Below, one piece after another: positions 15,192 to 22,466 of a stretch of DNA of 64,000 nucleotides. The stretch is from assembly GCA_964541485.1 (NCBI GenBank), contig CAZIQL010000007.1, positions 1 to 64,000 on the forward strand, read 5' to 3'. The translations under genes were made by a program, and so were the position numbers. The notes under the pieces are model-generated. The model was not told where the DNA came from, made no database searches, and saw only the letters and a list, made by a program, of their open reading frames with translations. The number at the start of each line of letters is the position of its first letter. Position 1 is the first letter of the stretch. Source of the DNA: SIG299 sp964541485. GTDB taxonomy: Bacteria; Bacillota; Clostridia; Lachnospirales; Lachnospiraceae.

Positions 15192-16895
15192 TTACTTTAT
15201 ATAATTACCGATAATCGACCAAATTTCTTCTGTTTCAAATCCAAGACGCCATGCAGCCACACCTGCCACATCCGCACCACCGATGACATTCAGACGTTCC
15301 GTCAGCGAATCCACATCCTCCAGCCATATTTTATAGGTCACTCCGGCAAGCGTATACTCTGCATAATTCTGCCCACACTCTGCGTCCCACTTTGCCTTCA
15401 GACCGTTTCTCTCAAGCACATCCTTGCCGCCGTTCATAGTCAGTGCTTCCGACGTCACCTTTGTTGTTCCTGCCACTGTTTCCTCTGCCCAGAGTCTGGT
15501 GTAGAATGGAATCCCCATCACAATGCCTTCCTTCGGAATCACCTTCAGGGAATTGTTCACTGCATCCTTTAAAAAGCCGATGGAAGCCACAGAACCCGCC
15601 TCTGCAGAGCCGCTGTAGTGCTCATCATATGCCATGATAATCACGTAGTCTGCCACCTTGCCCTGTGTCTCCAAATCATAAAATGCATTATATGGAGCAG
15701 GTACATAGTTGTCTACTGATAAAATCAGCCCTGCCTCTTTACAACGGATTGCCAGTTCCTTCAAAAACTGTATATAATGTGGACCGGTTTTAGACGCTAA
15801 TGACTCAAAATCAATATTCCATCCGTCAAATCCGTACGTTTCTGCCTCTGTCATCATATTATCAATCAGGGTATCTCTTGCTTTTGTAGATGACAACAGT
15901 TCATAACTGTCTACCGTATCCTCAAAATTATCAATCAAAGCCCAAACCTGCAGTCCCATATCATGTGCCCTCTGCACATAGGACGCATCGGCAAGAGACT
16001 TGAAATTTCCTTCATTGTCTGTCAGCGCATACCATGTCGGTGAGATTACATTCATCGACTCGGCATTTGCAACCACCTTTTCTAAATTATCATTTGCCTC
16101 CGGCACCGTCACCACGTGCCATCCGAGACGTACCTTTTCCTCCAGACGGATATGCTCATATACAGGCTCAGTAAAACTGCTCTGTCTTGCCTCATAATAC
16201 GAATCCGAAAGGAATTTCTTCTGGATATAACCATAAATACCGTCTTCCAACATGACCTTGATAAAACTGCTGCCGCTTGAACCGGTGCCCCCAATATAAT
16301 AAAGCTTTTCTCCCTCGGACACGTTACGGATAATATCGCTCTTGATATCCGGTTCAAAACGTACCGAAGCCTCCTCTACCACGTCATAATACAGGAATTC
16401 AATCCAGCGGTGATGAATCACAACGCGATTGGGATTCTCATAAAACTGATACTGCATATCCGCAAACATCGAAACAAATTCCAGCGATATATGGTACCCA
16501 TCCTCCAACAAAAGGAGTGCCGGAGCTTCTAATTTGCAAACCTCACCATTGCTGTAATAAAATGCTTTACCTACTTCTACCCGGATTAGTTCCTCCGGCA
16601 GGGCATAGCTTAAAATATTTTCTTCTTTATCCAGATAAAACTCATCCATCAGCAAGCTGGTTACCATATCATAGGAGAGGTAAACGCCGCCATCAAGAAT
16701 CAGTGCATTCTTCTCATATCTTTCATTTTCCACAATAATGACTGCTTCTTCCGCAGTCACATCATAATATCCCTCTAATGTTCCCATCGTTTCACTCGGT
16801 GTGAACTTCTCCTTCAGTGCAAATCCCATTGCAGCAATTGCACCAAGGACTAAAACTGTACCAATCAGTAATTTTATTTTTAAACCCTTTTCCAT
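15192..16895 (-). CDS. Glycoside hydrolase family 18 protein with SH3-like domain, 567 aa
   Basis: An N-terminal membrane anchor (residues 6-27) precedes a copper-amine-oxidase-N-like/stalk region (about 40-165), an SH3-type segment (about 170-235, ASVRFEPDIKSDIIRNVSEG and GIYGYIQKKFL) and a GH18 barrel (about 250-567). The barrel carries the motif DGWNIDFES, whose final Glu is the family catalytic acid, and VIIMAYDEHYSGS on the next strand. This layout is that of spore cortex and germination hydrolases (YaaH/YdhD/SleL group), which cut N-acetylglucosaminyl bonds in peptidoglycan. GAGGT lies 11 bases ahead of the ATG. Promoter at 16950-16978. Confidence 0.88.
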   Translation of the reverse strand: MEKGLKIKLLIGTVLVLGAIAAMGFALKEKFTPSETMGTLEGYYDVTAEEAVIIVENERYEKNALILDGGVYLSYDMVTSLLMDEFYLDKEENILSYALPEELIRVEVGKAFYYSNGEVCKLEAPALLLLEDGYHISLEFVSMFADMQYQFYENPNRVVIHHRWIEFLYYDVVEEASVRFEPDIKSDIIRNVSEGEKLYYIGGTGSSGSSFIKVMLEDGIYGYIQKKFLSDSYYEARQSSFTEPVYEHIRLEEKVRLGWHVVTVPEANDNLEKVVANAESMNVISPTWYALTDNEGNFKSLADASYVQRAHDMGLQVWALIDNFEDTVDSYELLSSTKARDTLIDNMMTEAETYGFDGWNIDFESLASKTGPHYIQFLKELAIRCKEAGLILSVDNYVPAPYNAFYDLETQGKVADYVIIMAYDEHYSGSAEAGSVASIGFLKDAVNNSLKVIPKEGIVMGIPFYTRLWAEETVAGTTKVTSEALTMNGGKDVLERNGLKAKWDAECGQNYAEYTLAGVTYKIWLEDVDSLTERLNVIGGADVAGVAAWRLGFETEEIWSIIGNYIK

Positions 16896-16949
16896 AATTC
16901 TTTGTTACCTCATTCAAGTATAATTTGTGAAAAATCCTATTCCATTATG

Positions 16950-16978
16950 AGTATAACAAATTTTTTCCGTACTGTCAT
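16950..16978 (-). promoter_or_regulatory. Promoter of the GH18 gene
   Basis: On the minus strand -35 ATGACA (16973-16978), 17-bp spacer, -10 TATACT (16950-16955), about 55 bases ahead of the start codon. A TTCCGACA element occurs twice just upstream (near 16986 and 17006). Confidence 0.6.
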
Positions 16979-17007
16979 CCTATTTTCCGACACAAAAGCT
17001 TATATTT

Positions 17008-17069
17008 CCGACAGAAAAATCAAAGACTCCTCTGGTTTGAGTGACCGGGAAAACTGATTTTTCTGCCGG
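17008..17069. repeat. 15-bp inverted repeat between kinase and GH18 genes
   Basis: Arms 17008-17022 and 17055-17069 pair with one mismatch over 15 bases around a 32-base loop. There is no T-run right after it on either strand. It may be a terminator for the kinase gene on the minus strand or an operator; nothing else is visible in this 250-bp gap apart from the GH18 promoter. Confidence 0.45.
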
Positions 17070-17147
17070 ATGTGCTTGTCTTTTATTTACTCACCGATTG
17101 GATAAAGCGTGACGAGTTTTTCCATTCCTGTCAGAAAATACAACAAG

Positions 17148-18431
17148 TTACTTTAACCGCCTGCCAAGCAGCTTCTTTATCTGCCTGTGCAGACGCTCTG
17201 AATTACCAAACCCCTCAAAATACAGAGACACCTTTTGGACAGTGCACTGCCGATGAAATAACTTCCGCGCAAGGCAAGCGTCTCCTCCGGTGAGTACGAG
17301 CACCGGTGCAACCTCCCCTGTAGTTTCGGTTATCCTCTGCTGCCACTGTTCTTTTGTCCACTGCATGAATGGTCCCGCGAGATAGCACCCGGAAAAAGAC
17401 AGGCCCGAAAACAACGGATTTCTGTTCCCAAAATCGCAAATGATGTAAGAATATCCTCTGTCCCGAAACCCTCTGATTTCTTCCGGAGCCACTCTGCCGG
17501 CAATGGTAATTCCATTTCTTTCTGTTACAAAACCGTCCTCTTTGTTCCTAAGCTGTTCTAAACTTTGCCCGCTTGAGCAGTCCAGATACAACACGCTTTT
17601 CTTATGCCGTTTTCTTAAATATCTGGCAATTGACACCGCAAGAAGGCTGCTGTCCGCTTCCGAAAACACCGCAGCGACACCAATCCAGGTTTCCCTTGTC
17701 CGCTCCGGCCGTTTGCTTTTCTTCAGCTTCTCCAGCTCATTTTTTACCTGTTGCACATCGCGATATCTTTTTTGCCCCCTTCTCAGGCAATTATCAACGA
17801 TAGTACGATATCCTTTTGGCACATGCTTCGTGTGGCAAAGCAGATACTCCATACACCTTCCAAGTCCGTAAATATCGGTTTCCTCCGACAATTCTCCTGC
17901 CACCTCCTGTTCCGGAGCGCAATAACCCGGTGTTCCGAAAAAAAGCCGATTTTTATTTTGCTCACTCCGGCATATGGCACTGCCAAAGTCAACCAGCTTC
18001 ACTCTATAATCCGATATCAGCAAATTTTCCGGTTTTAAATCCAGGTGCAGAATATTTCTCGATGGGTGATGAAGATACTGCAGTATTTCACATAGTTGGG
18101 TGGAAAAATTAAGAAGTAAAGAATCAGAAAGACTCCTTCGTCTTAGAACGTATTGTCTGAGGGTTTCTCCTTCGATGAACTCCTCAACAATACAGGTTTG
18201 TGTATCAAATTCTAAAATATCGTATATGATAGGAATAGAAGGATGATGACACTGCTGCAGTATACGGGCCTCTTGTATGAGGATGTCATGCCATGGGTGA
18301 GTGCGGTCAATGGATTTTATCACTCTCCGTCCGGAAAGTCCCATGTGTTCCGCCAGCAGGACCTCTCCTCCCAGTCCGCGATGCAGCACTTTCAGTACTC
18401 TGTACTTTTTTAGTAGTTCCTTATGTAACAT
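17148..18431 (-). CDS. Ser/Thr protein kinase fused to a degenerate P-loop domain, 427 aa
   Basis: I start at ATG 18431 (AAAGGAG upstream, MLHKELLKKYRVLK). The kinase domain spans about residues 8-250: glycine loop HRGLGGEVLLAEH, VIKSI lysine, catalytic HLDLKPENLL, VDFGSA and CAPEQE, so it should be active. From about 265 a second domain begins IGVAAVFSEADSSLLAVSIA, then SVLYLDCSSGQ and YIICDFGN. This has the fold pattern of MinD/ParA-type P-loop ATPases, but the Walker A GKT is gone, so nucleotide binding there is doubtful. There are no membrane or PASTA segments, unlike PrkC. Substrates unknown. It is divergent from mecA, 177 bp away. Confidence 0.82.
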   Translation of the reverse strand: MLHKELLKKYRVLKVLHRGLGGEVLLAEHMGLSGRRVIKSIDRTHPWHDILIQEARILQQCHHPSIPIIYDILEFDTQTCIVEEFIEGETLRQYVLRRRSLSDSLLLNFSTQLCEILQYLHHPSRNILHLDLKPENLLISDYRVKLVDFGSAICRSEQNKNRLFFGTPGYCAPEQEVAGELSEETDIYGLGRCMEYLLCHTKHVPKGYRTIVDNCLRRGQKRYRDVQQVKNELEKLKKSKRPERTRETWIGVAAVFSEADSSLLAVSIARYLRKRHKKSVLYLDCSSGQSLEQLRNKEDGFVTERNGITIAGRVAPEEIRGFRDRGYSYIICDFGNRNPLFSGLSFSGCYLAGPFMQWTKEQWQQRITETTGEVAPVLVLTGGDACLARKLFHRQCTVQKVSLYFEGFGNSERLHRQIKKLLGRRLK

Positions 18432-18608
18432 AAACTCCTTTCTGTCGGAGTCCGGTTTTGTACTCTGATTATAACCCTGTCCAGCGATTTTGACAATGCC
18501 AAAAATCAGGGGTGTTTTTTGTGCAATTTGACGAAAGAAATCTGTTATTGACTTTAGAATCAATATCCATTATACTTTTTGTTACCTATAAGGAAGGAGG
18601 TATGACAA

Positions 18609-19352
18609 GTGAAAATTGAGAGAATCAGCGATACCCAGATACGTTGTACACTTGACCGGCAGGATCTTGCCGAACGCAACTTAAATCTCAGCGAACTTGC
18701 TTACGGCTCCGACAAAGCCAAGGATCTGTTCCGTGAACTGATGGTTCAGGCTTCCTACGAATGCGGATTTGAGGCAGATGACATTCCACTAATGATAGAA
18801 GCAATTCCAATCTCCGGTGACAAGCTTGTACTCCTTGTAACAAAGGTAGAAGATCCGGACGAATTAGATACCCGTTTTTCTAACTTTTCTTCGTTCCGCG
18901 ATTCCGCCGACGAAGATGTGCCTGTCACTTCCGTGGCAGATGAAATTTTAGAATGCTTTGGTCAGCTTGGCGCACTGCTTGGCAAAGGAAAACCCTCCAA
19001 AGAAGAGCCTCTGATTGGAGAATCTCCTGCTCATGATGCAAAAGAGCCGGCTGCCACCCATTTTGTAAAATCATTCTCATTTGCAGACTTAAACGCGGTT
19101 ACTACACTTGCAAAACTCATTTCTCCTTACTTTTTTGGAGAAAGCACATTATACAAGGACGAAACAGAGTCCTGTTATTATCTGGTCATCCATATGTCGG
19201 ACCACACACCGGAAGAATTTAACCGTATTTGTAATGTTGTTTCCGAATACGGCACACCGGAGCACACAATACCTGCTGTACTGTCCTATTATGCAGAACA
19301 CTTTACTGTAATTCTTGCACAGGATGCCGTACAGACACTAACCATTCTGTAA
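18609..19352 (+). CDS. mecA: Adaptor protein MecA, 247 aa
   Basis: The start is GTG at 18609, with GGAGG 8 bases upstream, giving MKIERISDTQIRCTLDRQDL, the conserved N-terminal substrate-binding domain of MecA. An acidic linker (about 95-145) and a C-terminal domain (YYLVIHMSDHTPEEFNRIC) that docks on ClpC follow. MecA delivers substrates to the ClpC-ClpP protease and assembles the ClpC hexamer; in Bacillus it targets ComK and Spo0A. It is monocistronic, with a strong terminator right after. Confidence 0.93.
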   Translation: MKIERISDTQIRCTLDRQDLAERNLNLSELAYGSDKAKDLFRELMVQASYECGFEADDIPLMIEAIPISGDKLVLLVTKVEDPDELDTRFSNFSSFRDSADEDVPVTSVADEILECFGQLGALLGKGKPSKEEPLIGESPAHDAKEPAATHFVKSFSFADLNAVTTLAKLISPYFFGESTLYKDETESCYYLVIHMSDHTPEEFNRICNVVSEYGTPEHTIPAVLSYYAEHFTVILAQDAVQTLTIL

Positions 19353-19358
19353 TAATCA

Positions 19359-19399
19359 AAACGGTTATAAAAAAACAAAAAGTTTTTTTATAACCGTTT
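19359..19399. terminator. Terminator between mecA and the DUF1858 gene
   Basis: An 18-bp perfect stem (19359-19376 with 19382-19399) with a five-A loop, ending in AT-rich arms, serves both convergent genes. Confidence 0.9.
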
Positions 19400-19408
19400 C
19401 TAATTTCC

Positions 19409-19609
19409 TTATTTGTTGCTTAAATATGCGTTGATCTCTTCCACAAGCGGACCAACCTCAAGACCATGCACCATACAAGCCTCTTCTAAAGACTCTGCCT
19501 GCGCAGACGGACATCCGACACAGTGCATTCCGTAGTTTAACAGAATTCTGATGATTTCCTGATCTATAGTAATAATTTCTCCAATGGTCATTTCCTTTGT
19601 TACTGTCAT
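19409..19609 (-). CDS. DUF1858 (hydrid-cluster-associated redox disulfide) protein, 66 aa
   Basis: A complete small protein: MTVTKEMTIGEIITID, then the motif MHCVGCPSAQ with two Cys three residues apart, followed by SLEEACMVHGLEV. This is the DUF1858/TIGR03980 family, thought to be a redox-active disulfide or metal protein in anaerobes, often near hybrid cluster protein genes. GGAGG precedes the ATG at 19609. No hybrid cluster gene is in this window. Its promoter is 19666-19695, divergent from that of the ferredoxin. Confidence 0.88.
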   Translation of the reverse strand: MTVTKEMTIGEIITIDQEIIRILLNYGMHCVGCPSAQAESLEEACMVHGLEVGPLVEEINAYLSNK

Positions 19610-19665
19610 GATTCTAATCCTCCGCTTTTTAATTTCTTTTCATGGCACTCTGCCACGACTTCCTT

Positions 19666-19695
19666 ATTATATTCCAGACATTGTCTTATCGTCAA
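19666..19695 (-). promoter_or_regulatory. Promoter of the DUF1858 gene
   Basis: -35 TTGACG (19690-19695) and -10 TATAAT (19666-19671), 18 bp apart on the minus strand. Confidence 0.7.
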
Positions 19696-19708
19696 GTGAA
19701 TATTTTGC

Positions 19709-19737
19709 TTGTATTTTCAGACGATTTATATTAGAAT
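19709..19737 (+). promoter_or_regulatory. Promoter of the small ferredoxin gene
   Basis: -35 TTGTAT (19709-19714), 17-bp spacer, -10 TAGAAT (19732-19737). Confidence 0.6.
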
Positions 19738-19779
19738 GAGTACAGAAACAAAAAACTTACGAAAAGGAGGACTTTACTC

Positions 19780-19947
19780 ATGGCATACAAGATTACTGAT
19801 TCCTGCGTAAGCTGTGGTGCTTGTGCAGCTGAATGCCCAGTTGGTGCTATTTCTGAAGGTGCAGCTCACTACGAAATCGACGCTGATGCGTGCTTAGATT
19901 GTGGTGCTTGTGCAGCTACTTGCCCAACAGGTGCTATTGAAGAATAA
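19780..19947 (+). CDS. 2[4Fe-4S] clostridial-type ferredoxin, 55 aa
   Basis: An ATG with AAAAGGAGG upstream opens a 55-residue protein made of two near-identical halves, each C-x-x-C-x-x-C-x-x-x-C-P: CVSCGACAAECPVGA and CLDCGACAATCPTGA. This is the classic 8-iron ferredoxin, a low-potential cytosolic electron carrier for pyruvate:ferredoxin oxidoreductase, hydrogenase and Rnf. It has its own promoter and a strong terminator, and a biased codon choice (GGT GCT TGT GCA) as in highly expressed genes. Confidence 0.96.
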   Translation: MAYKITDSCVSCGACAAECPVGAISEGAAHYEIDADACLDCGACAATCPTGAIEE

Positions 19948-19959
19948 TCGTAAACAAAA

Positions 19960-19993
19960 AGAGTGTCGCGGAATCCCGTGGCACTCTTTTTTT
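19960..19993 (+). terminator. Terminator of the ferredoxin gene
   Basis: A 12-bp stem with two non-Watson-Crick positions (19960-19971 with 19976-19987) and a run of seven T (19987-19993). Confidence 0.88.
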
Positions 19994-20026
19994 CGTCTGT
20001 TAAGCACTATTCTCTGCTGACCCCGC

Positions 20027-20566
20027 CTAAAGGAACCGGAATTTTCTCTTTTTCCGTTCCTCCTCCAGTGAAGTCCTCTGCCTTGCCGCCTGGTACTCCC
20101 TTATCGTGCGATCCAGTTTTCTGTACCGTTCCTCCTCTAAGTTTTCCCGCTCCCGGAACAAATAATTCATCTCCTTCAAAATTCTATTTGAAATTCTTTC
20201 ATCCATCTCCTGAAGCAAGGATTCATTATTCTGCTTCAGTAATTCCGTCACCGCACCGCCAAAGCCCATATACATTCTCTGAAAGCTCGTCTCCGCTTCG
20301 GACCTCACGGCAATCTCTTCTTTTGTCTCAGGAAGTAATTGCTCCATCCGCTCCTTTAGTTCCTTCCGATCCTCTTCCTTCAGTGCTGCCACCTCCTCAA
20401 GCTTTGGCAACAGCTTATCAATCTGCTCTGTCGAAAAGCCTTCCTCTCTCAGTTTCTTCACATATTCGAGCGCATTCTCACATTCCACGGGCCTATCATC
20501 CTTTCCGTCCTTTATAAAGTATCCTTCCCATGCTTCTATGATAAACTTCCCCGTTTCCCGTCTCAA
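20027..20566 (-). CDS. Coiled-coil protein with a partial MerR-like helix region, 179 aa
   Basis: The open frame begins at a TTG (20566) without a clear ribosome site. An ATG 20 bases further upstream in another frame (reading MKNTDRLS before a stop) suggests a one-base frameshift near 20569, so the true N-terminus is uncertain. Residues 28-55 (ENALEYVKKLREEGFSTEQI) resemble the second half of a MerR-type DNA-binding domain. The rest is strongly charged coiled coil and ends in the basic KKRKFRFL. It could be a regulator that has lost its first helix, or a full-length unknown. It lies downstream of the dnaB terminator. Confidence 0.5.
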   Translation of the reverse strand: MRRETGKFIIEAWEGYFIKDGKDDRPVECENALEYVKKLREEGFSTEQIDKLLPKLEEVAALKEEDRKELKERMEQLLPETKEEIAVRSEAETSFQRMYMGFGGAVTELLKQNNESLLQEMDERISNRILKEMNYLFRERENLEEERYRKLDRTIREYQAARQRTSLEEERKKRKFRFL

Positions 20567-20614
20567 GAGAGCCTGTCCGTATTTTTCATTTTTTCATCGA
20601 CAAAAAATACAAAA

Positions 20615-20653
20615 AGCTCTTTCCCCTCGACATTTCTGCCGGAAGAAAGAGCT
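20615..20653 (-). terminator. Terminator of the gdpP-rplI-dnaB operon
   Basis: A 9-bp stem (20615-20623 with 20645-20653) is followed on the minus strand by TTTTTG and more T-rich sequence. Confidence 0.8.
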
Positions 20654-20666
20654 CTTAAATGACACT

Positions 20667-22004
20667 TTATTGTTCGCGCATCTCCAGATTCCCGAATTTC
20701 TGAATCTGACCCATCCACTTTAATTTTACGGTACCGGTCGGACCGTTTCTCTGCTTACCGATAATGATTTCGGTAATGCCCGGTTCCTCGGTATCTTTAT
20801 TATAGTATTCATCACGATAAATAAACATAACAACGTCGGCATCCTGCTCGATGGCTCCGGATTCTCGAAGGTCAGATAACATCGGGCGCTTATCCGGACG
20901 CTGTTCCACCGCACGGGAAAGCTGGGACAGTGCCACCACCGGACAGTTAATTTCTCTGGCCAGTGCCTTTAAGGAACGGGAAATCTCAGAAATCTCCTGC
21001 TGTCTGGATTCGGACTTCCCGCTACCGCTCATGAGCTGCAAGTAGTCGATGATGACAACCCCCAGGTTCTTTTCCAGTTTCAGCTTTCTGCACTTCGAAC
21101 GAAGCTCAGAAATTGAAATCCCCGGAGTATCGTCAATCACAAGACCCGATTCACCGATATTTCTTGCACTCTCCATCAAATCTGCCCACTCGGAATCCTT
21201 CAGATCACCGGTACGGATATTCTGGGAATCCACACGGGAATTCATGGCAAGCAAACGGTTAATCAGCTGTTCCTTTGACATTTCAAGACTGAAGATGGCT
21301 GTCGTCACATGAGAGTGCAGAGCAATATATTCTGCAAGGTTTAATACAAACGCCGTCTTACCCATAGAAGGACGCGCTGCAATCAACACCAGGTCAGAAC
21401 GCTGCAGACCCGCCATTTTATAATCCAGGTCACGGAAGCCGGTGGCAATCCCGGTAATTCGTCCCTGGCTCTTTGCTGCTATTTCGATATTTTTTAACGC
21501 ACGAAGTACGACATCCTTGATGTCCTCATAGTCTCCGCCGCCACGTCTCTGAATAATATTAAAAACCTGCTTTTCGGTCTCCTCCAGCACCACATCCATG
21601 GATTCCTTATCCAGATAGCAGGTGTTTGCAATTCCTTCGGTAATCTTAATCAGCTTACGGGCGAGTGCCTTTTCTGCTACGATTTCTGCATAATATTTGA
21701 TGTTTGCCGAGGTCGGAACCGCATCCGTCACATCACGGATAAATTCCATTCCGCAGACCTCCGGAGAAACATCCTTTTCCTTTAATTTATCCAGAATAGT
21801 AACTAAATCGGACGGCTTCCCCTCCTGAAACAGCTCTGTCATCGCTTCAAAGAGCACACCATACTGACGGATATAAAAATCGTCAGCTGTCAGCAGCTCC
21901 GAAGCGACCACGATGGCATCCTTATCCATAATCATGGATCCGATGACCGACTGCTCCGCTTCTTTACTATGCGGTTGTACTTTCTTAATTAAAGATTCTT
22001 CCAT
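20667..22004 (-). CDS. dnaB: Replicative DNA helicase DnaB, 445 aa
   Basis: Full-length DnaB: an N-terminal primase-interaction domain (residues 10-110, HSKEAEQSVIGSMIMDKDA) and a RecA-type ATPase (about 175-440) with Walker A ARPSMGKTAF, Walker B VVIIDYLQLM and SQLSRAVEQRPDKRP. It unwinds DNA at the replication fork as a hexamer. GGAGAG precedes the ATG at 22004. It lies 14 bp after rplI in the order gdpP-rplI-dnaB that is conserved in Firmicutes. Confidence 0.97.
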   Translation of the reverse strand: MEESLIKKVQPHSKEAEQSVIGSMIMDKDAIVVASELLTADDFYIRQYGVLFEAMTELFQEGKPSDLVTILDKLKEKDVSPEVCGMEFIRDVTDAVPTSANIKYYAEIVAEKALARKLIKITEGIANTCYLDKESMDVVLEETEKQVFNIIQRRGGGDYEDIKDVVLRALKNIEIAAKSQGRITGIATGFRDLDYKMAGLQRSDLVLIAARPSMGKTAFVLNLAEYIALHSHVTTAIFSLEMSKEQLINRLLAMNSRVDSQNIRTGDLKDSEWADLMESARNIGESGLVIDDTPGISISELRSKCRKLKLEKNLGVVIIDYLQLMSGSGKSESRQQEISEISRSLKALAREINCPVVALSQLSRAVEQRPDKRPMLSDLRESGAIEQDADVVMFIYRDEYYNKDTEEPGITEIIIGKQRNGPTGTVKLKWMGQIQKFGNLEMREQ

Positions 22005-22018
22005 GGTTACTCTCCGGT

Positions 22019-22465
22019 CTATGCCTGTTCTACTTTCACTGTAATCTCTGCTGTTACCTTCGGATGCAGACGAATCGGCACATGGTAGGTACCAAAGTTA
22101 CGGATCGGCTCTGCAAGCTGAAGCTTCTTTTTGTCAATATCTAACTTTAACTGCTCCTTCATTGCAACCGTAATTTCCTTTGTGGAAACAGAACCAAAGG
22201 TTCTTCCTCCTTCGCCACCCTTGATCTTTAACGAAAGGCTGCCTGCTTCAATCTGCTTTGCCAGTGCCTGTGCCTCCTCTAGGATTTCCTGCTGGCGCTT
22301 TTCCTCCGCTGCCTTCTGAAGCTTTAACTCATGCATCGTCTTATCTGTCTTTTCCACGCCTAATTTCTTTGGAAGAATAAAGTTTCTGGCATAGCCGTCA
22401 TTTACCTTTACTACCTCTCCCTTTTTTCCAAGGCTCTTTACGTCCTCTAATAAAATTACTTCCAT
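22019..22465 (-). CDS. rplI: 50S ribosomal protein L9, 148 aa
   Basis: I use the ATG at 22465 (GGGAG 8 bases upstream), giving MEVILLEDVKSLGKKGEVVK, the conserved rRNA-binding N-terminal domain. A long helix (about 45-75) and a C-terminal domain (GRTFGSVSTKEI, then ETHVPIRLHP-like NFGTYHVPIRLHP) follow. L9 binds 23S rRNA near the L1 stalk and helps keep the reading frame. Its start lies one base after the gdpP stop, so translation is coupled. Confidence 0.97.
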   Translation of the reverse strand: MEVILLEDVKSLGKKGEVVKVNDGYARNFILPKKLGVEKTDKTMHELKLQKAAEEKRQQEILEEAQALAKQIEAGSLSLKIKGGEGGRTFGSVSTKEITVAMKEQLKLDIDKKKLQLAEPIRNFGTYHVPIRLHPKVTAEITVKVEQA

Positions 22466-22466
22466 T

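Noticed and set aside
19963..20517. 184-codon plus-strand frame opposite the coiled-coil gene
   Set aside because: Low-complexity Ser/Pro composition typical of an antisense frame of Glu/Lys-rich coding DNA; it begins in the ferredoxin terminator.
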